Position numbers and translations under genes: made by a program
Assembly: GCA_942491465.1 (NCBI GenBank)
Contig: CALOBA010000064.1
Coordinates: 135,287 to 199,286, forward strand
Origin: CALOBA01 sp942491465
GTDB lineage: Bacteria > Pseudomonadota > Gammaproteobacteria > Chromatiales > Chromatiaceae
Reading direction: 5' to 3'
Length of the DNA: 64,000 nucleotides
Shown: piece after piece, positions 40,498-50,197 of the stretch
How the letters are laid out: each line of letters begins with the position of its first letter
How positions within the stretch are numbered: the stretch's first letter is position 1
Notes under the pieces: generated by a model
The model's database searches: none
What the model saw: the letters and a program-made list of their open reading frames with translations, nothing else
What the model was told of the DNA's origin: nothing

Positions 40498-40965
40498 ATG
40501 ATCAAGACCATCGAAGGCGTCCTGCGCGCCGGTGACGCCCGCTTCTGCCTGGTGGTGTCACGCTGGAACAGCTATATCGTCGAGAGCCTGGAGAAGGGCG
40601 CCATCGACGCCCTGCGCCGCCACGGCGCCGAGGACGATGCCATGACCATCGTGCGCGTCCCCGGCGCCTTTGAGATGCCGGTGACCATCGATCGCATTGC
40701 CGCCAAGGGCGGCTACGACGCCATCATCGCGCTGGGCGCCGTCATCCGCGGCGGCACGCCGCACTTCGAGTACGTCGCCTCCGAGTGCGTCAAGGGCATG
40801 GCCCAGGCCAGCCTCACCCACGGCGTGCCGGTGGCCTTCGGTGTGCTTACCGTCGACAGCATCGAGCAGGCCATCGAGCGCGCCGGCACCAAGGCCGGCA
40901 ACAAGGGCGCCGAGGCGGCCATGTCGGCGCTGGAGATGGCCAACCTGCTGCGCCAGCTCGACTGA
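40498..40965 (+). CDS. ribH: 6,7-dimethyl-8-ribityllumazine synthase
   Basis: A 155-aa lumazine synthase that joins the RibB product to the ribitylamino-pyrimidine. Family motifs are clear: [46 protein letters not shown] and [12 protein letters not shown]. Length is typical. GGAG lies about 10 bases before the ATG. nusB starts two bases after the stop, so the pair is cotranscribed. Confidence 0.96.
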   Translation: MIKTIEGVLRAGDARFCLVVSRWNSYIVESLEKGAIDALRRHGAEDDAMTIVRVPGAFEMPVTIDRIAAKGGYDAIIALGAVIRGGTPHFEYVASECVKGMAQASLTHGVPVAFGVLTVDSIEQAIERAGTKAGNKGAEAAMSALEMANLLRQLD

Positions 40966-40966
40966 C

Positions 40967-41455
40967 ATGGTCTCACGCCGCAGCGCCGCCAGACGCTATG
41001 CCGTGCTGGCGTTGTATCAGTGGCAGGTCAGCGGTCAGTCCCCGGCGGAGATCGTCGGCCACTTCTTCGACGACCCGGCCTGGATCGATGCCGTGGCCGA
41101 GGGGATGGTCGAGGACTTTGCGCAGGGCCAAGCCGGCAAGCCGAAGCCGCTCGCCTACGATGCCCAGCTCTTCGATCAGCTGCTGCGTGGCGTGCCCGAG
41201 CAGCTCGAGGCCGTCGACGCCGAACTGGAGCCGTTCCTGGACCGCTCCATCAAGAGCATCGACCCGGTGGAGCGCGCCATCCTGCGCGTCGGCGCCTACG
41301 AGCTGAAGTTCTCGCCCGAGCTGCCTGCGCGCGTGGTCATCAACGAGGCGATCGACCTGGCCAAGCTGCTCGGCGCCGAGAAGGGCCACCGCTACATCAA
41401 CGGCGTGCTCGACCGCGTGGCCCGGCAGCTGCGCGCCGACGAGTTCAGGCGCTAG
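40967..41455 (+). CDS. nusB: Transcription antitermination factor NusB
   Basis: A 162-aa NusB, which binds boxA RNA with NusE in rRNA antitermination. The Arg-rich N-terminus SRRSAARRYAVLALYQWQ is typical, as are SIDPVERAILRVGAYEL and VVINEAIDLAKLLG. I chose the ATG at 40967, which lies one base after the ribH stop. The upstream extension of this frame runs inside ribH and is not real. Confidence 0.95.
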   Translation: MVSRRSAARRYAVLALYQWQVSGQSPAEIVGHFFDDPAWIDAVAEGMVEDFAQGQAGKPKPLAYDAQLFDQLLRGVPEQLEAVDAELEPFLDRSIKSIDPVERAILRVGAYELKFSPELPARVVINEAIDLAKLLGAEKGHRYINGVLDRVARQLRADEFRR

Positions 41456-41696
41456 CGCAGACATCTCGATTCCGTTCTCCATCCGAGGCGAACAGGTGCC
41501 GGCCCGGAGGCCGACACGGATCGGCACGGGAAACAGCCTTGGCATCACAAGACGTTGCGGGCGCAGGGTCTGCCGGTGCTGCATGCACAGGGCAGGGGGG
41601 CCTGGTACCGTCTGCCGGGGGATGCGCAACGACGCTGGAGCGTCGGTGCGATCAATCACCCAACGGCTGGCCGGCTCTTTGGTCGGCGCCGACTGA

Positions 41697-41765
41697 GGCG
41701 ATTGCCGGAAACTTTCCTACCAGATGACGCAGGATTGACAAGGGGTAGGTGTTGACAGAAATCGC
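41697..41765. mobile_element. Family B inverted-repeat element, copy 2 (short form)
   Basis: A 69-bp version of the 37113-37213 element, in the opposite orientation. It starts GGCGATTGCCGGAAACTTTC, shares CCAGATGACGCAGGATTGAC, and ends GTTGACAGAAATCGCC. The central part of the long copy is missing, as expected of an internal deletion derivative. Confidence 0.7.
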
Positions 41766-41890
41766 CTGAGGTCTCGCCGGACTCGGAATCGATCTCACAC
41801 GGCGCCGTAGGTCGGCTCAGTTTGAATGGAGTAGCGGCAAATTATGCGCAAGCCTGCAATGCGCCACGAGGACGTCGTTCGGCCTCGGTT

Positions 41891-41950
41891 GCTCGGCTCG
41901 GCTCGGCTCGGCTCGGCTCGGCTCGGCTCGGCTCGGATCGGATCGGATCG
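41891..41950. repeat. Pentanucleotide microsatellite, GCTCG x9 then GATCG x3
   Basis: Nine perfect GCTCG units (41891-41935) followed by three GATCG units. It lies about 95 bp upstream of the thiL start, outside the reading frame I chose for thiL, so a change in copy number would alter spacing rather than the protein. Confidence 0.9.
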
Positions 41951-42043
41951 GTCCGGGCCGAGCCCGCATCCCATGCGCAGGGGCAACTGTGCGCGCCGTT
42001 GCGTTGGTCGACATGGCCGCGGACGACCCGGTACAGTAACGCG

Positions 42044-43030
42044 ATGTCAAAGGTAACCATCGACGAATCCGATGCCATGGGCGAGTTTGAGCTGATCCGG
42101 GCCTACCTGACGGGTCGCGGCAGCGAGCGCGCGGACGTCGGTCTCGACATCGGCGACGACTGCGCGCTGCTGCGCGTCCCCGACGGCCACGAGCTGGCCG
42201 TGAGCATCGATACCCTGGTCGCGGGGGTGCATTTCTTTGCCGACTGCGACCCGGTCGCGCTCGGGCACAAGGCCCTGGCCGTGGGGCTGAGCGACCTGGC
42301 CGCGATGGGTGCGGTGCCGGCCTGGGCGACGCTGGCGCTGACGCTGCCGACGGCAGAGCGCGGCTGGCTGTCGGAGTTTGCCCGCGGGCTCGACGGGCTG
42401 GCCCGCGCCCACGGGCTGCGGCTGGTTGGTGGCGATACCACCCGCGGGCCGCTGACCATCTCGATCCAGGTCCATGGCTTCGTGCCGGTCGGGGCGGCCT
42501 TGCGCCGCAAAGGCGCCCGGCCCGGCGATCTGATCTGCGTCAGCGGCAGCGTCGGTGCCGCCGGGCTCGCCCTGCGCCAGCTCCAGCAGGGGCAGACGCC
42601 CGAGTCCGCGCTGCGGGCGCGGCTGGAGCGCCCGACGCCGCGGGTCGCGCTCGGCCGGGCGCTACGCGGGGCGGCCAGCGCGGCGATCGATCTCTCCGAC
42701 GGTCTGGCGGCGGACCTTGGGCATCTCTTGAAGGCGAGCGGCGTCGGCGCGACGCTTGAGCTTCGGCGCTTGCCGCTGGAGCCGGAGGTGGCCGATGCGG
42801 TGGCGGTCGGCGACGACGACTGGTCGTTGCCGCTGGGCAGCGGGGACGACTACGAGCTGTGCTTTGCGCTGCCGCCGCAGCACGCCCTGCTGTTGCCGGC
42901 CTTGGCCCAACAGGTCGGCTGCCCGTTGACGCGGATCGGGGTCGTCGATGCCACACCTGGCCAGCGCTGGCTGCTGCCCGACGGGACGACCTGGCAGGCG
43001 GGGCCCATGGGCTTCGACCACTTCGCATGA
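42044..43030 (+). CDS. thiL: Thiamine-monophosphate kinase
   Basis: A 328-aa enzyme that phosphorylates thiamine monophosphate to thiamine diphosphate. Family motifs: GEFELIRAYL, LDIGDDCALL, SIDTLVAGVHF, LAVGLSDLAAMGA, LVGGDTTRGPL and IDLSDGLAADLGHLL. The ATG at 42044 has no strong ribosome binding site; an in-frame ATG at 42077 begins at the typical MGEFEL and is equally possible. The longer frame from 41822 would translate the microsatellite and is unlikely. It overlaps pgpA by 4 bp (ATGA). Confidence 0.94.
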   Translation: MSKVTIDESDAMGEFELIRAYLTGRGSERADVGLDIGDDCALLRVPDGHELAVSIDTLVAGVHFFADCDPVALGHKALAVGLSDLAAMGAVPAWATLALTLPTAERGWLSEFARGLDGLARAHGLRLVGGDTTRGPLTISIQVHGFVPVGAALRRKGARPGDLICVSGSVGAAGLALRQLQQGQTPESALRARLERPTPRVALGRALRGAASAAIDLSDGLAADLGHLLKASGVGATLELRRLPLEPEVADAVAVGDDDWSLPLGSGDDYELCFALPPQHALLLPALAQQVGCPLTRIGVVDATPGQRWLLPDGTTWQAGPMGFDHFA

Positions 43031-43542
43031 TCCAGCCAACAAAGCCCGGCCCGATCGCTCGCGCAGCGGGCGTGCGCCCCGACTGGCGCCGCTGGCACCA
43101 TTGGCTGGCGTTCGGCTTCGGCTCCGGCCTGGCGCCGAAGGCCCCGGGGACCTGGGGGACGCTCGCGGCGCTGCCGCTGTGCGTATTGATGTCGCCATTG
43201 CCGATCTGGGTCTATCTGGCGGCGACGGCGGCGCTGTTCGCGCTTGGCATCTGGGTTTGCGGTCAGACCGCCCGCGACCTGGGGCTGGACGACCCCGGCG
43301 CCATCGTCTGGGACGAGTGGGTCGGCCTGCTGGTGACCTTGACGGCCGCGCCCGCGGGCTGGGGCTGGCTGTTGGCGGGCTTCGTGCTGTTTCGGCTGTT
43401 CGATATCCTCAAGCCTTGGCCGATTCGGGTGCTGGACCGATCGCTGCACGGCGGGTTGGGGATCATGCTCGACGATCTAGTAGCCGGCGTGATGGCCGCT
43501 CTGGTGCTGCAGGGGTTGGTGTTGGTGATGCCGGTTGGTTAG
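43027..43542 (+). CDS. pgpA: Phosphatidylglycerophosphatase A
   Basis: A 171-aa inner-membrane lipid phosphatase. The family signature FGSGLAPKAPGTWGTLAALP (about 31-50) is followed by VWDEWVGL and FRLFDILKPWPI, with hydrophobic helices in between. The ATG overlaps the thiL stop, so the two are translationally coupled. thiL-pgpA coupling downstream of nusB is a common gammaproteobacterial arrangement. Confidence 0.94.
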   Translation: MIQPTKPGPIARAAGVRPDWRRWHHWLAFGFGSGLAPKAPGTWGTLAALPLCVLMSPLPIWVYLAATAALFALGIWVCGQTARDLGLDDPGAIVWDEWVGLLVTLTAAPAGWGWLLAGFVLFRLFDILKPWPIRVLDRSLHGGLGIMLDDLVAGVMAALVLQGLVLVMPVG

Positions 43543-43732
43543 TACATCGGTGCGCTGAGGAGCGAGACCGTGCTCGACCTCACCACGCGTGCTGAGCCGT
43601 GTCGGCCTGGAGATACCGACACTCCCTCGCCGACACTCCCGGGTTGCAACCCGCCGCGGTCGTCGTCATCTCCCTAAAACCTGACTAAAACGGTGCGATT
43701 CCGCGCCACGCATCCTCCGAGTGGTATAGACG

Positions 43733-44152
43733 ATGACCGACCTGACCCGAGACGAGCGCCTCGCAATGACCCGCAAGATCATGAGCATGCTTGAGACCTG
43801 GGGCCTCGGCGCCAGCGACATCATGGCCATCATGCAGCTGCCGGCGAGCGTGAAGCCCCGTAACATCTCCCGCTTCCGCGACGAGGAGGCGTTCCCGGAC
43901 GACACCACGGTCAACCGCCGCATGGGCTATCTATTGCGCATCGACGAGGCCCTGGGCACCTATTTTCCGCGCAACCCGGAGATGCGCAACCTATGGGTCA
44001 AGCGCGGCAACAAGCAGTTCAACCGCAAGGCGCCGGTCGCGGTCATGATCGAGGACGGCGAGAGCGGCATGATCTCGGTGCTGTCGCATCTGGACTGCAC
44101 CTTCGCCTGGGACCTGACCGGCTCGAAGGCGGAGTACGGCAGCGCCGCTTGA
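43733..44152 (+). CDS. DUF2384/Xre-MbcA-ParS-like toxin-binding domain protein
   Basis: A 139-aa protein resembling the antitoxin C-terminal domain of RES-Xre systems: a helical N-terminus (KIMSMLETWGLGASDIMAIM), then RMGYLLRIDEALGTYFPRNP and a short tail. No RES-type toxin gene lies next to it, so it may be a regulator or an orphan antitoxin. The tail after FNRKAPVAVMIEDGESGM is family-specific and unassigned. Monocistronic. Confidence 0.65.
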   Translation: MTDLTRDERLAMTRKIMSMLETWGLGASDIMAIMQLPASVKPRNISRFRDEEAFPDDTTVNRRMGYLLRIDEALGTYFPRNPEMRNLWVKRGNKQFNRKAPVAVMIEDGESGMISVLSHLDCTFAWDLTGSKAEYGSAA

Positions 44153-44315
44153 TCCGAGACCGCTCGCCCGGCGGCGGCTTTGGGCTGCCGGCAACCAGGC
44201 CACATCGGCTTCGCCCCTAAACGTCCCGTCCCCGAACGCGCAGACGATGCGCTCGCTTACTACGGCCACTGGGCATCGCCCATGGTCGCGGACGCGCCAG
44301 CGTTGCCGCCCGAGG

Positions 44316-44332
44316 CGCACCATGGAGGTGCG
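44316..44332. promoter_or_regulatory. Probable NtrC-binding site upstream of urtA
   Basis: The dyad GCACC-N5-GGTGC (GCACCATGGAGGTGC) matches the NtrC consensus core exactly. A second, weaker copy, GCACC-N5-TGGGC, lies at 44349-44363. Both are about 55-115 bp upstream of the sigma-54-type promoter, a usual enhancer distance. Confidence 0.7.
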
Positions 44333-44415
44333 GCTTTCGGCGATCCATGCACCAGTCGTGGGCGCCAAGCTGGCTCCCGCCCACGCCGATTGATAGATAT
44401 CAATTAGTTGCCGCC

Positions 44416-44432
44416 TTGGCGCACCCTTTGCA
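44416..44432 (+). promoter_or_regulatory. Probable sigma-54 (-24/-12) promoter for urtA
   Basis: TTGGCGCACCCTTTGCA has GG and GC separated by exactly 10 bases, matching the RpoN consensus TGGCAC-N5-TTGC. It lies 95 bp before the urtA ATG and downstream of NtrC-type dyads, so nitrogen limitation is the likely signal. Confidence 0.7.
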
Positions 44433-44526
44433 GACACGCTCAGCCAAGCGCAGTCGCCACAAGACCCGACGCCCCTGCGCCACGACGCGCCATCCTCCCC
44501 AACGACATCATCGACGAGGGCTTCCT

Positions 44527-45849
44527 ATGCCGATCGGCAACCGACTGACGAAACTGCTGCTGGGCTCCGGCCTGGCGCTCGGCCTCTCCATCTCGACCCT
44601 GCCGGCCGCCGCCGAAGACGAGGCCGCCGCGGCGACCGACGAGCCGATCAAGGTGGGCGTGCTGCATTCCTTGTCCGGCACCATGGCCATCAGCGAGACC
44701 ACGCTGAAGGACACCGTGCTGATGCTGGTCGATGAGCAGAACAAGAAGGGCGGGCTGCTCGGGCGCAAGCTGGAGGCCGTGGTGGTGGACCCGGCATCCG
44801 ACTGGCCGCTGTTCGCCGAGAAGGCCCGCGAGCTGCTGGAGAAGGACAAGGTGGCCGTGGTCTTCGGCTGCTGGACCTCGGTCTCGCGCAAGTCGGTGCT
44901 GCCGGTGTTCGAGGAGCTGAACGGCCTGCTGTTCTACCCGGTCCAGTACGAGGGCGAGGAATCGTCGAAGAACGTCTTCTACACCGGCGCCGCGCCCAAT
45001 CAGCAGGCGATCCCGGCGGTCGACTATCTGCGCGACGAGCTCGGCGTGGAGCGCTGGGTGCTGGCGGGCACCGACTACGTCTATCCGCGCACCACCAACA
45101 AGATCCTCGAGGCCTATCTGAAGCAGAACGGCGTCGCCGACGAGGACATCATGATCAACTACACGCCGTTCGGCCATTCCGACTGGCAGTCCATCGTCTC
45201 CGAGATCAAGCAGTTCGGCTCCGCCGGCAAGAAGACCGCCGTGGTCTCGACGGTCAACGGCGACGCCAACGTGCCCTTCTATAAAGAGCTGGGCAACCAG
45301 GGCATCTCCGCCGAGGATATCCCCGTGGTCGCCTTCTCCGTCGGCGAGGAAGAGCTCTCCGGCATCGACACCGGTCCGCTGGTCGGTCATCTGGCCGCTT
45401 GGAACTACTTCATGAGCGTTGACAGCGAAGACAACGACGGCTTCATCGAGACCTGGCACGGCTTCATCAAGGACGAGGATCGGGTCACCAACGACCCGAT
45501 GGAGGCCCACAAGATCGGCTTCGACCTCTGGGCCAAGGCGGTGGAGAAGGCCGGCAGCACCGACCCGGATGCGGTCGGCAAGGCGATCATCGGCTTGGAG
45601 ACCGACAACCTCACCGGCGGCACGGCCAAGATGCTGCCCAACCATCACATCACCAAGCCGGTGCTGATCGGCGAGATCCAGGACGACGGCCAGTTCGCCG
45701 TGGTCTGGGAGACCGAGGAGGAGGTGCCGGGGGATGCCTGGTCCGACTATCTTGCGGGTTCCAAAGACCTGGTGGGCGATTGGACCGATCCGATCAACTG
45801 CGGCAACTACAACACCAAGACCAAGGCCTGTGTCGGGGCCGCGGATTGA
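44527..45849 (+). CDS. urtA: Urea ABC transporter, periplasmic binding protein
   Basis: A 440-aa urea-binding protein of the UrtABCDE system. A signal peptide, LLLGSGLALGLSISTLPAAAE, ends near residue 29. The mature start IKVGVLHSLSGTMAISETTL is diagnostic of UrtA/FmdD, as are GCWTSVSRKSVLPVFE, LFYPVQYEGEE and TPFGHSDWQSIV. I chose the ATG at 44527. The frame extends upstream to 44347 without support. urtB follows after 9 bp. Confidence 0.95.
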   Translation: MPIGNRLTKLLLGSGLALGLSISTLPAAAEDEAAAATDEPIKVGVLHSLSGTMAISETTLKDTVLMLVDEQNKKGGLLGRKLEAVVVDPASDWPLFAEKARELLEKDKVAVVFGCWTSVSRKSVLPVFEELNGLLFYPVQYEGEESSKNVFYTGAAPNQQAIPAVDYLRDELGVERWVLAGTDYVYPRTTNKILEAYLKQNGVADEDIMINYTPFGHSDWQSIVSEIKQFGSAGKKTAVVSTVNGDANVPFYKELGNQGISAEDIPVVAFSVGEEELSGIDTGPLVGHLAAWNYFMSVDSEDNDGFIETWHGFIKDEDRVTNDPMEAHKIGFDLWAKAVEKAGSTDPDAVGKAIIGLETDNLTGGTAKMLPNHHITKPVLIGEIQDDGQFAVVWETEEEVPGDAWSDYLAGSKDLVGDWTDPINCGNYNTKTKACVGAAD

Positions 45850-45858
45850 TCCCGCGGC

Positions 45859-47511
45859 GTGGCTGAGCCGCTGAGCGTGGTGCAGGGTTGGCGTTGCAGT
45901 CGCGGTCCGCTCGGGCTGCTGCTGGTCGCCTGCCTGCTGTTGCCGGCATGGGGCGTGGCGGCCGACGACGACGTGGCAGATGCGGACCTGGCGTCCCTGC
46001 TGCCCCAGCTCACCGAGCGCTCGTTCAAGGTCAAGGAACAGGCGGTGGCGGACATCGCCGCCAGCGGCGACCCACGCGCCGCCGGGCTGCTGGAGGCCCT
46101 GCTCGGCGGCGACCTGACCAGCCGCAAGGACGACAAACGGGTGGTCTTCGCCGAGCGCGTGGGCAAGGGCTATCGGCTCACCGATGCCCTGAGCGGGGCG
46201 GACCTGGGCGAGGTCGGTCGGCGCGGCGTCAAGCGCATCACCATCAACAACCGCATGCGCACGGCCATTCGCGCGGCCATCGCGGCGCTGACCCTGGCCA
46301 GCCCTGATTCGAACGAGCGCCTGTCCGCCGCCACCGAGATGATCGGTCTCGATGACGCCGTCAGCGTCGCGGCCATGCGCACCCAGCTCGGGCGCGAGGA
46401 CGACGGCGAGGTGCGCGCCCTGCTCGGCATCGGCATCGCCATCGCCGAACTCGGCGATGTCGACCCGGCGGTGCGTCTGAAGGCCGTCGATGCCCTCGCC
46501 GGCAGCCTCCATCCCCAGGCCCGCAACGCCCTCACGGCCCTGCTCGACGACGAGCCCGATGCCGAGGTGCGCGCCGCCGCCGAGCAGGCCCTGGAAGGTA
46601 TCGACGTCCTGGTCGCCGTCAATCGCGCCGCCGAGACCCTGTTCTTCGGGCTCAGCCTCGGTTCGGTGCTGGTGCTCGCGGCCATCGGGCTGGCCATCAC
46701 CTTCGGCGTCATGGGGGTCATCAACATGGCCCACGGCGAGCTGATCATGCTCGGCGCCTATACCACCTATCTGGTGCAGGCGCTGCTGCCGGAATGGGTC
46801 GACTGGTCGGTGCTGATCGCGGTGCCGGCGGCCTTCGTCGTCTCCGGCCTGTTCGGCATCGCCATCGAGCGCGGCGTGATCCGCTTTCTGTACGGTCGCC
46901 CGCTGGAGACCCTGCTGGCGACCTTCGGCATCAGCCTGATCCTGCAGCAGCTGGTGCGCACCCTGATCTCGGCCCAGAACGTGGTGGTCGAGAACCCGAG
47001 CTGGATGAGCGGCTCGCTTGAGATCAACCCGGTGCTGTCGCTGACCTACAACCGGCTCTACATCCTGGTCTTCGCGCTGATGGTGTTCGTCGCCCTGCTC
47101 GGCGTGCTCAAGCGCACGCCGCTGGGGCTGCAGGTGCGCGCCGTAGCTCAGAACCGGGCCATGGCGCGGGCCATGGGGGTGCGCTCGGCGCGAGTCGATG
47201 CCCTGACCTTCGGGCTGGGCGCCGGCATCGCCGGCGTTGCCGGCGTGGCCCTGTCGCAGCTGACCAATGTCGGCCCGAACATGGGCCAGGCCTACATCAT
47301 CGACTCCTTCATGGTCGTGGTCTTCGGCGGCGTCGGCAACCTCTGGGGCACGCTGGTGGGCGGGCTCACGCTGGGGGTCGCGAACAAGGTCATGGAGCCC
47401 TGGACCGGCGCCGTGCTGGCCAAGATCCTGGTCCTGGTGTTCATCATCCTATTCATCCAGAAGCGCCCGCGCGGGCTGTTCCCGCAGCGGGGCCGTGCGG
47501 CGGAGGGCTGA
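45859..47511 (+). CDS. urtB: Urea ABC transporter, permease UrtB
   Basis: A 550-aa permease of the LivH type with the long N-terminal extension known for UrtB. A signal-like helix (GLLLVACLLLPAWGVA) is followed by about 200 residues of HEAT-like helical repeats. The membrane domain starts near 255, with FGVMGVINMAHGELIMLGAY, then about eight helices and VVFGGVGNLWGTLVGGL near the end. GTG start 9 bp after urtA. urtC starts 3 bp downstream. Confidence 0.93.
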   Translation: MAEPLSVVQGWRCSRGPLGLLLVACLLLPAWGVAADDDVADADLASLLPQLTERSFKVKEQAVADIAASGDPRAAGLLEALLGGDLTSRKDDKRVVFAERVGKGYRLTDALSGADLGEVGRRGVKRITINNRMRTAIRAAIAALTLASPDSNERLSAATEMIGLDDAVSVAAMRTQLGREDDGEVRALLGIGIAIAELGDVDPAVRLKAVDALAGSLHPQARNALTALLDDEPDAEVRAAAEQALEGIDVLVAVNRAAETLFFGLSLGSVLVLAAIGLAITFGVMGVINMAHGELIMLGAYTTYLVQALLPEWVDWSVLIAVPAAFVVSGLFGIAIERGVIRFLYGRPLETLLATFGISLILQQLVRTLISAQNVVVENPSWMSGSLEINPVLSLTYNRLYILVFALMVFVALLGVLKRTPLGLQVRAVAQNRAMARAMGVRSARVDALTFGLGAGIAGVAGVALSQLTNVGPNMGQAYIIDSFMVVVFGGVGNLWGTLVGGLTLGVANKVMEPWTGAVLAKILVLVFIILFIQKRPRGLFPQRGRAAEG

Positions 47512-47514
47512 TCC

Positions 47515-48614
47515 ATGACCCTGCTGCGACCGCTGCGCGGCGACACCGGCGGCCAGGTCATGCTCGCGGTGCTGGCCCTCACCATGGCGCTGGTGCCGGT
47601 GCTGAATCTGGCCGTGCCCGAGGGCAACGCGCTGCACCTGTCGACCTTTACCGTGACGTTGCTCGGCAAGTATCTGACCTATGCCCTGCTGGCCGTGGCG
47701 GTGGATCTGGTCTGGGGCTACATGGGCATCCTCAGCCTGGGGCACGGGGCCTTCTTCGCGGTGGGCGGCTATGCCATGGGCATGTATCTGATGCGCCAGA
47801 TCGGCGATCGCGGCGTCTACGGCGATCCGGTGCTGCCGGACTTCATGGTGTTTCTGAACTGGTCGGAACTGCCCTGGTTCTGGCACGGCATGGACATGTT
47901 CTGGGTCGCGGCCCTAATGGTCGTGCTGGTGCCGGGGCTGCTGGCCTTCCTGTTCGGGGCGCTGGCGTTTCGCTCCCGGGTCACCGGCGTGTATCTGTCC
48001 ATCATGACCCAGGCCCTGACCTATGCCCTGATGCTGGCCTTCTTCCGCAACGAGATGGGCTTCGGCGGCAACAACGGCCTGACCGACTTCAAAGACATCC
48101 TCGGCTTCGACCTGCAGGCCGATGGCACCCGGGTGGCGCTGTTCCTGGCCTCGGGCCTGGCGTTGGCGCTGGGCTATCTGGCCTGCCGCTGGATCGTCAC
48201 CTCCCGGCTCGGCCGGGTCATGGTGGCCATCCGCGACTCCGAGACCAGGGTGCGGTTCATCGGTTACCGGGTCGAATACGTCAAGCTCGCGGTGTTCACC
48301 TTCTCGGCCATGCTCGCCGGCGTGGCCGGCGCCCTGTACGTGCCCCAGGTCGGCATCATCAATCCCGGCGAACTCTCGCCGCTCAACTCCATCGAGCTGG
48401 TGATCTGGGTCGCCATTGGTGGTCGGGCGACCCTGTACGGGGCGGTCATCGGTGCGCTGGTGGTCAACTACGGCAAGAGCGTCTTCACCGGCATCCTGCC
48501 CGAGGCCTGGCTGTTCGTCTTGGGCGGGCTGTTCGTGCTGGTGACGCTGTTCCTGCCGCGGGGTATCGCCGGCATCGCGGCCATGCTGCGCCGGCCGGCA
48601 GGGGAGGGCAGGGC

Positions 48615-48618
<4 letters not shown>
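47515..48618 (+). CDS. urtC: Urea ABC transporter, permease UrtC
   Basis: A 367-aa LivM-type permease. Helices and motifs typical of the family: VDLVWGYMGILSLGHGAFFA, YLSIMTQALTYALMLAFF, GGNNGLTDF and WVAIGGRATLYGAVIGALVV. The ATG lies 3 bp after the urtB stop, and the stop overlaps the urtD start by 4 bp, so the genes form one transcription unit. Confidence 0.94.
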
Positions 48619-49445
<827 letters not shown>

Positions 49446-49852
49446 CGCTGCGTGTCTGGCTGTCGTGATCGTAGTCGTTGTCGGAATCGGCTATCAGCAC
49501 TGAAACTGTTCCGATCACGATCACGATCACGACAACAGCCACGGCGAGCAAGTCCCTCGATCATCCGTCGCGTCTTGCTCGCCATCGCCTTTGATGGCGC
49601 AACGGCGTTGGCCAAGGCGCCGCAGGCCGCTCCCCCAGCGCTTCGCGATCAGCCCTGTGGGAGCGGCTTCCAGCCGCGTTACCGCGTCGTTGAAACCCCG
49701 CCGCAGCACAGATGTTGGCTTCCCGCGGCGCCATTGGCCAAACAAGGACGCTTGCAAACCCGCGAGGGGCCGCAACTATCCTTGCACGGCGTCCAAGACG
49801 CCGCCAACAAACCCAAAACCCCCGGATTGCGCCGACAACGAGGTAGCAAACG
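49446..49852. other. Intergenic region after urtD with hairpin repeat and REP-like unit
   Basis: Two structures are seen. At about 49463-49533, GTCGTGATCGTAGTCGTTGT is followed by CGATCACGATCACGATCACG, which can fold into a long hairpin (possible terminator, without a T-run). At about 49650-49683, CCTGTGGGAGCGGCTTCCAG resembles a REP unit. No gene is supported before 49853. Confidence 0.5.
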
Positions 49853-49999
49853 ATGGAAACAGGTACCCTGAAAGGGCTCGAGCTGGCGCTGCTCGCAGGC
49901 GTCGTGCTTTGGTTCTACTTCAGTCAGATGGGCAAGCTCAAGACCCTCAAGCAAGCGCGCGAGGCCAAGCAAGGGTCCGAAGACGACAACAAAGAGTGA
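49853..49999 (+). CDS. 48-aa single-pass membrane peptide
   Basis: A short gene with a good ribosome binding site (CGAGG about 10 bases before the ATG). The peptide starts METGTLKGLE, has one membrane helix (LALLAGVVLWFYFSQM, about 11-26) and a charged tail rich in Lys, Glu and Asp ending in DDNKE. Orientation N-out or N-in cannot be told. I recognise no family. It lies alone between urtD and the EF-hand gene. Confidence 0.6.
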   Translation: METGTLKGLELALLAGVVLWFYFSQMGKLKTLKQAREAKQGSEDDNKE

Positions 50000-50197
50000 T
50001 CGCCGAGGCCATGGGATGTTGCCACCGGGCGCGGCTCGCACTACCCTAGCGGCGCTTGTCCAAGACCCCGCGCCCTGGTCGGCAATGATCGGCGCGTGCT
50101 CGGGCGGCAGCGGCCAATGGCCCCCTTAGACAACAGGTCGCAATTGCCATCGACAACGCACAACAAATCCAATCACCACCTCGTGGAGCAGAAATAG

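Larger units (their letters stand above)
41456..42043. other. Intergenic region between nusB and thiL with repeats
   Basis: A 588-bp non-coding stretch splits the usual nusB-thiL pairing. It carries a family B element (41697-41765) and a pentanucleotide microsatellite (41891-41950). The first part, about 41490-41690, has a short frame reading LPVLHAQGRGAWYRLPG that could be the end of a lost winged-helix gene, but I cannot support a gene. Confidence 0.5.
44153..44526. other. Regulatory region upstream of urtA
   Basis: A 374-bp stretch with no credible gene. It holds two NtrC-type dyads (44316-44332 and 44349-44363) and a sigma-54-type promoter (44416-44432), annotated separately. The 5-prime leader of urtA follows. 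Confidence 0.6.

Noticed and set aside
41490..41760. Short plus-strand frame reading LPVLHAQGRGAWYRLPG
   Set aside because: It resembles the end of a winged-helix protein, but no start, ribosome binding site or upstream domain is present, and it runs into a family B element.
44440..46734. A 764-codon minus-strand ORF
   Set aside because: Antisense to urtA and urtB; compositional shadow.
49463..49533. Classical rho-independent terminator after urtD
   Set aside because: A long hairpin can form, but there is no T-run after it; described only as a hairpin repeat.
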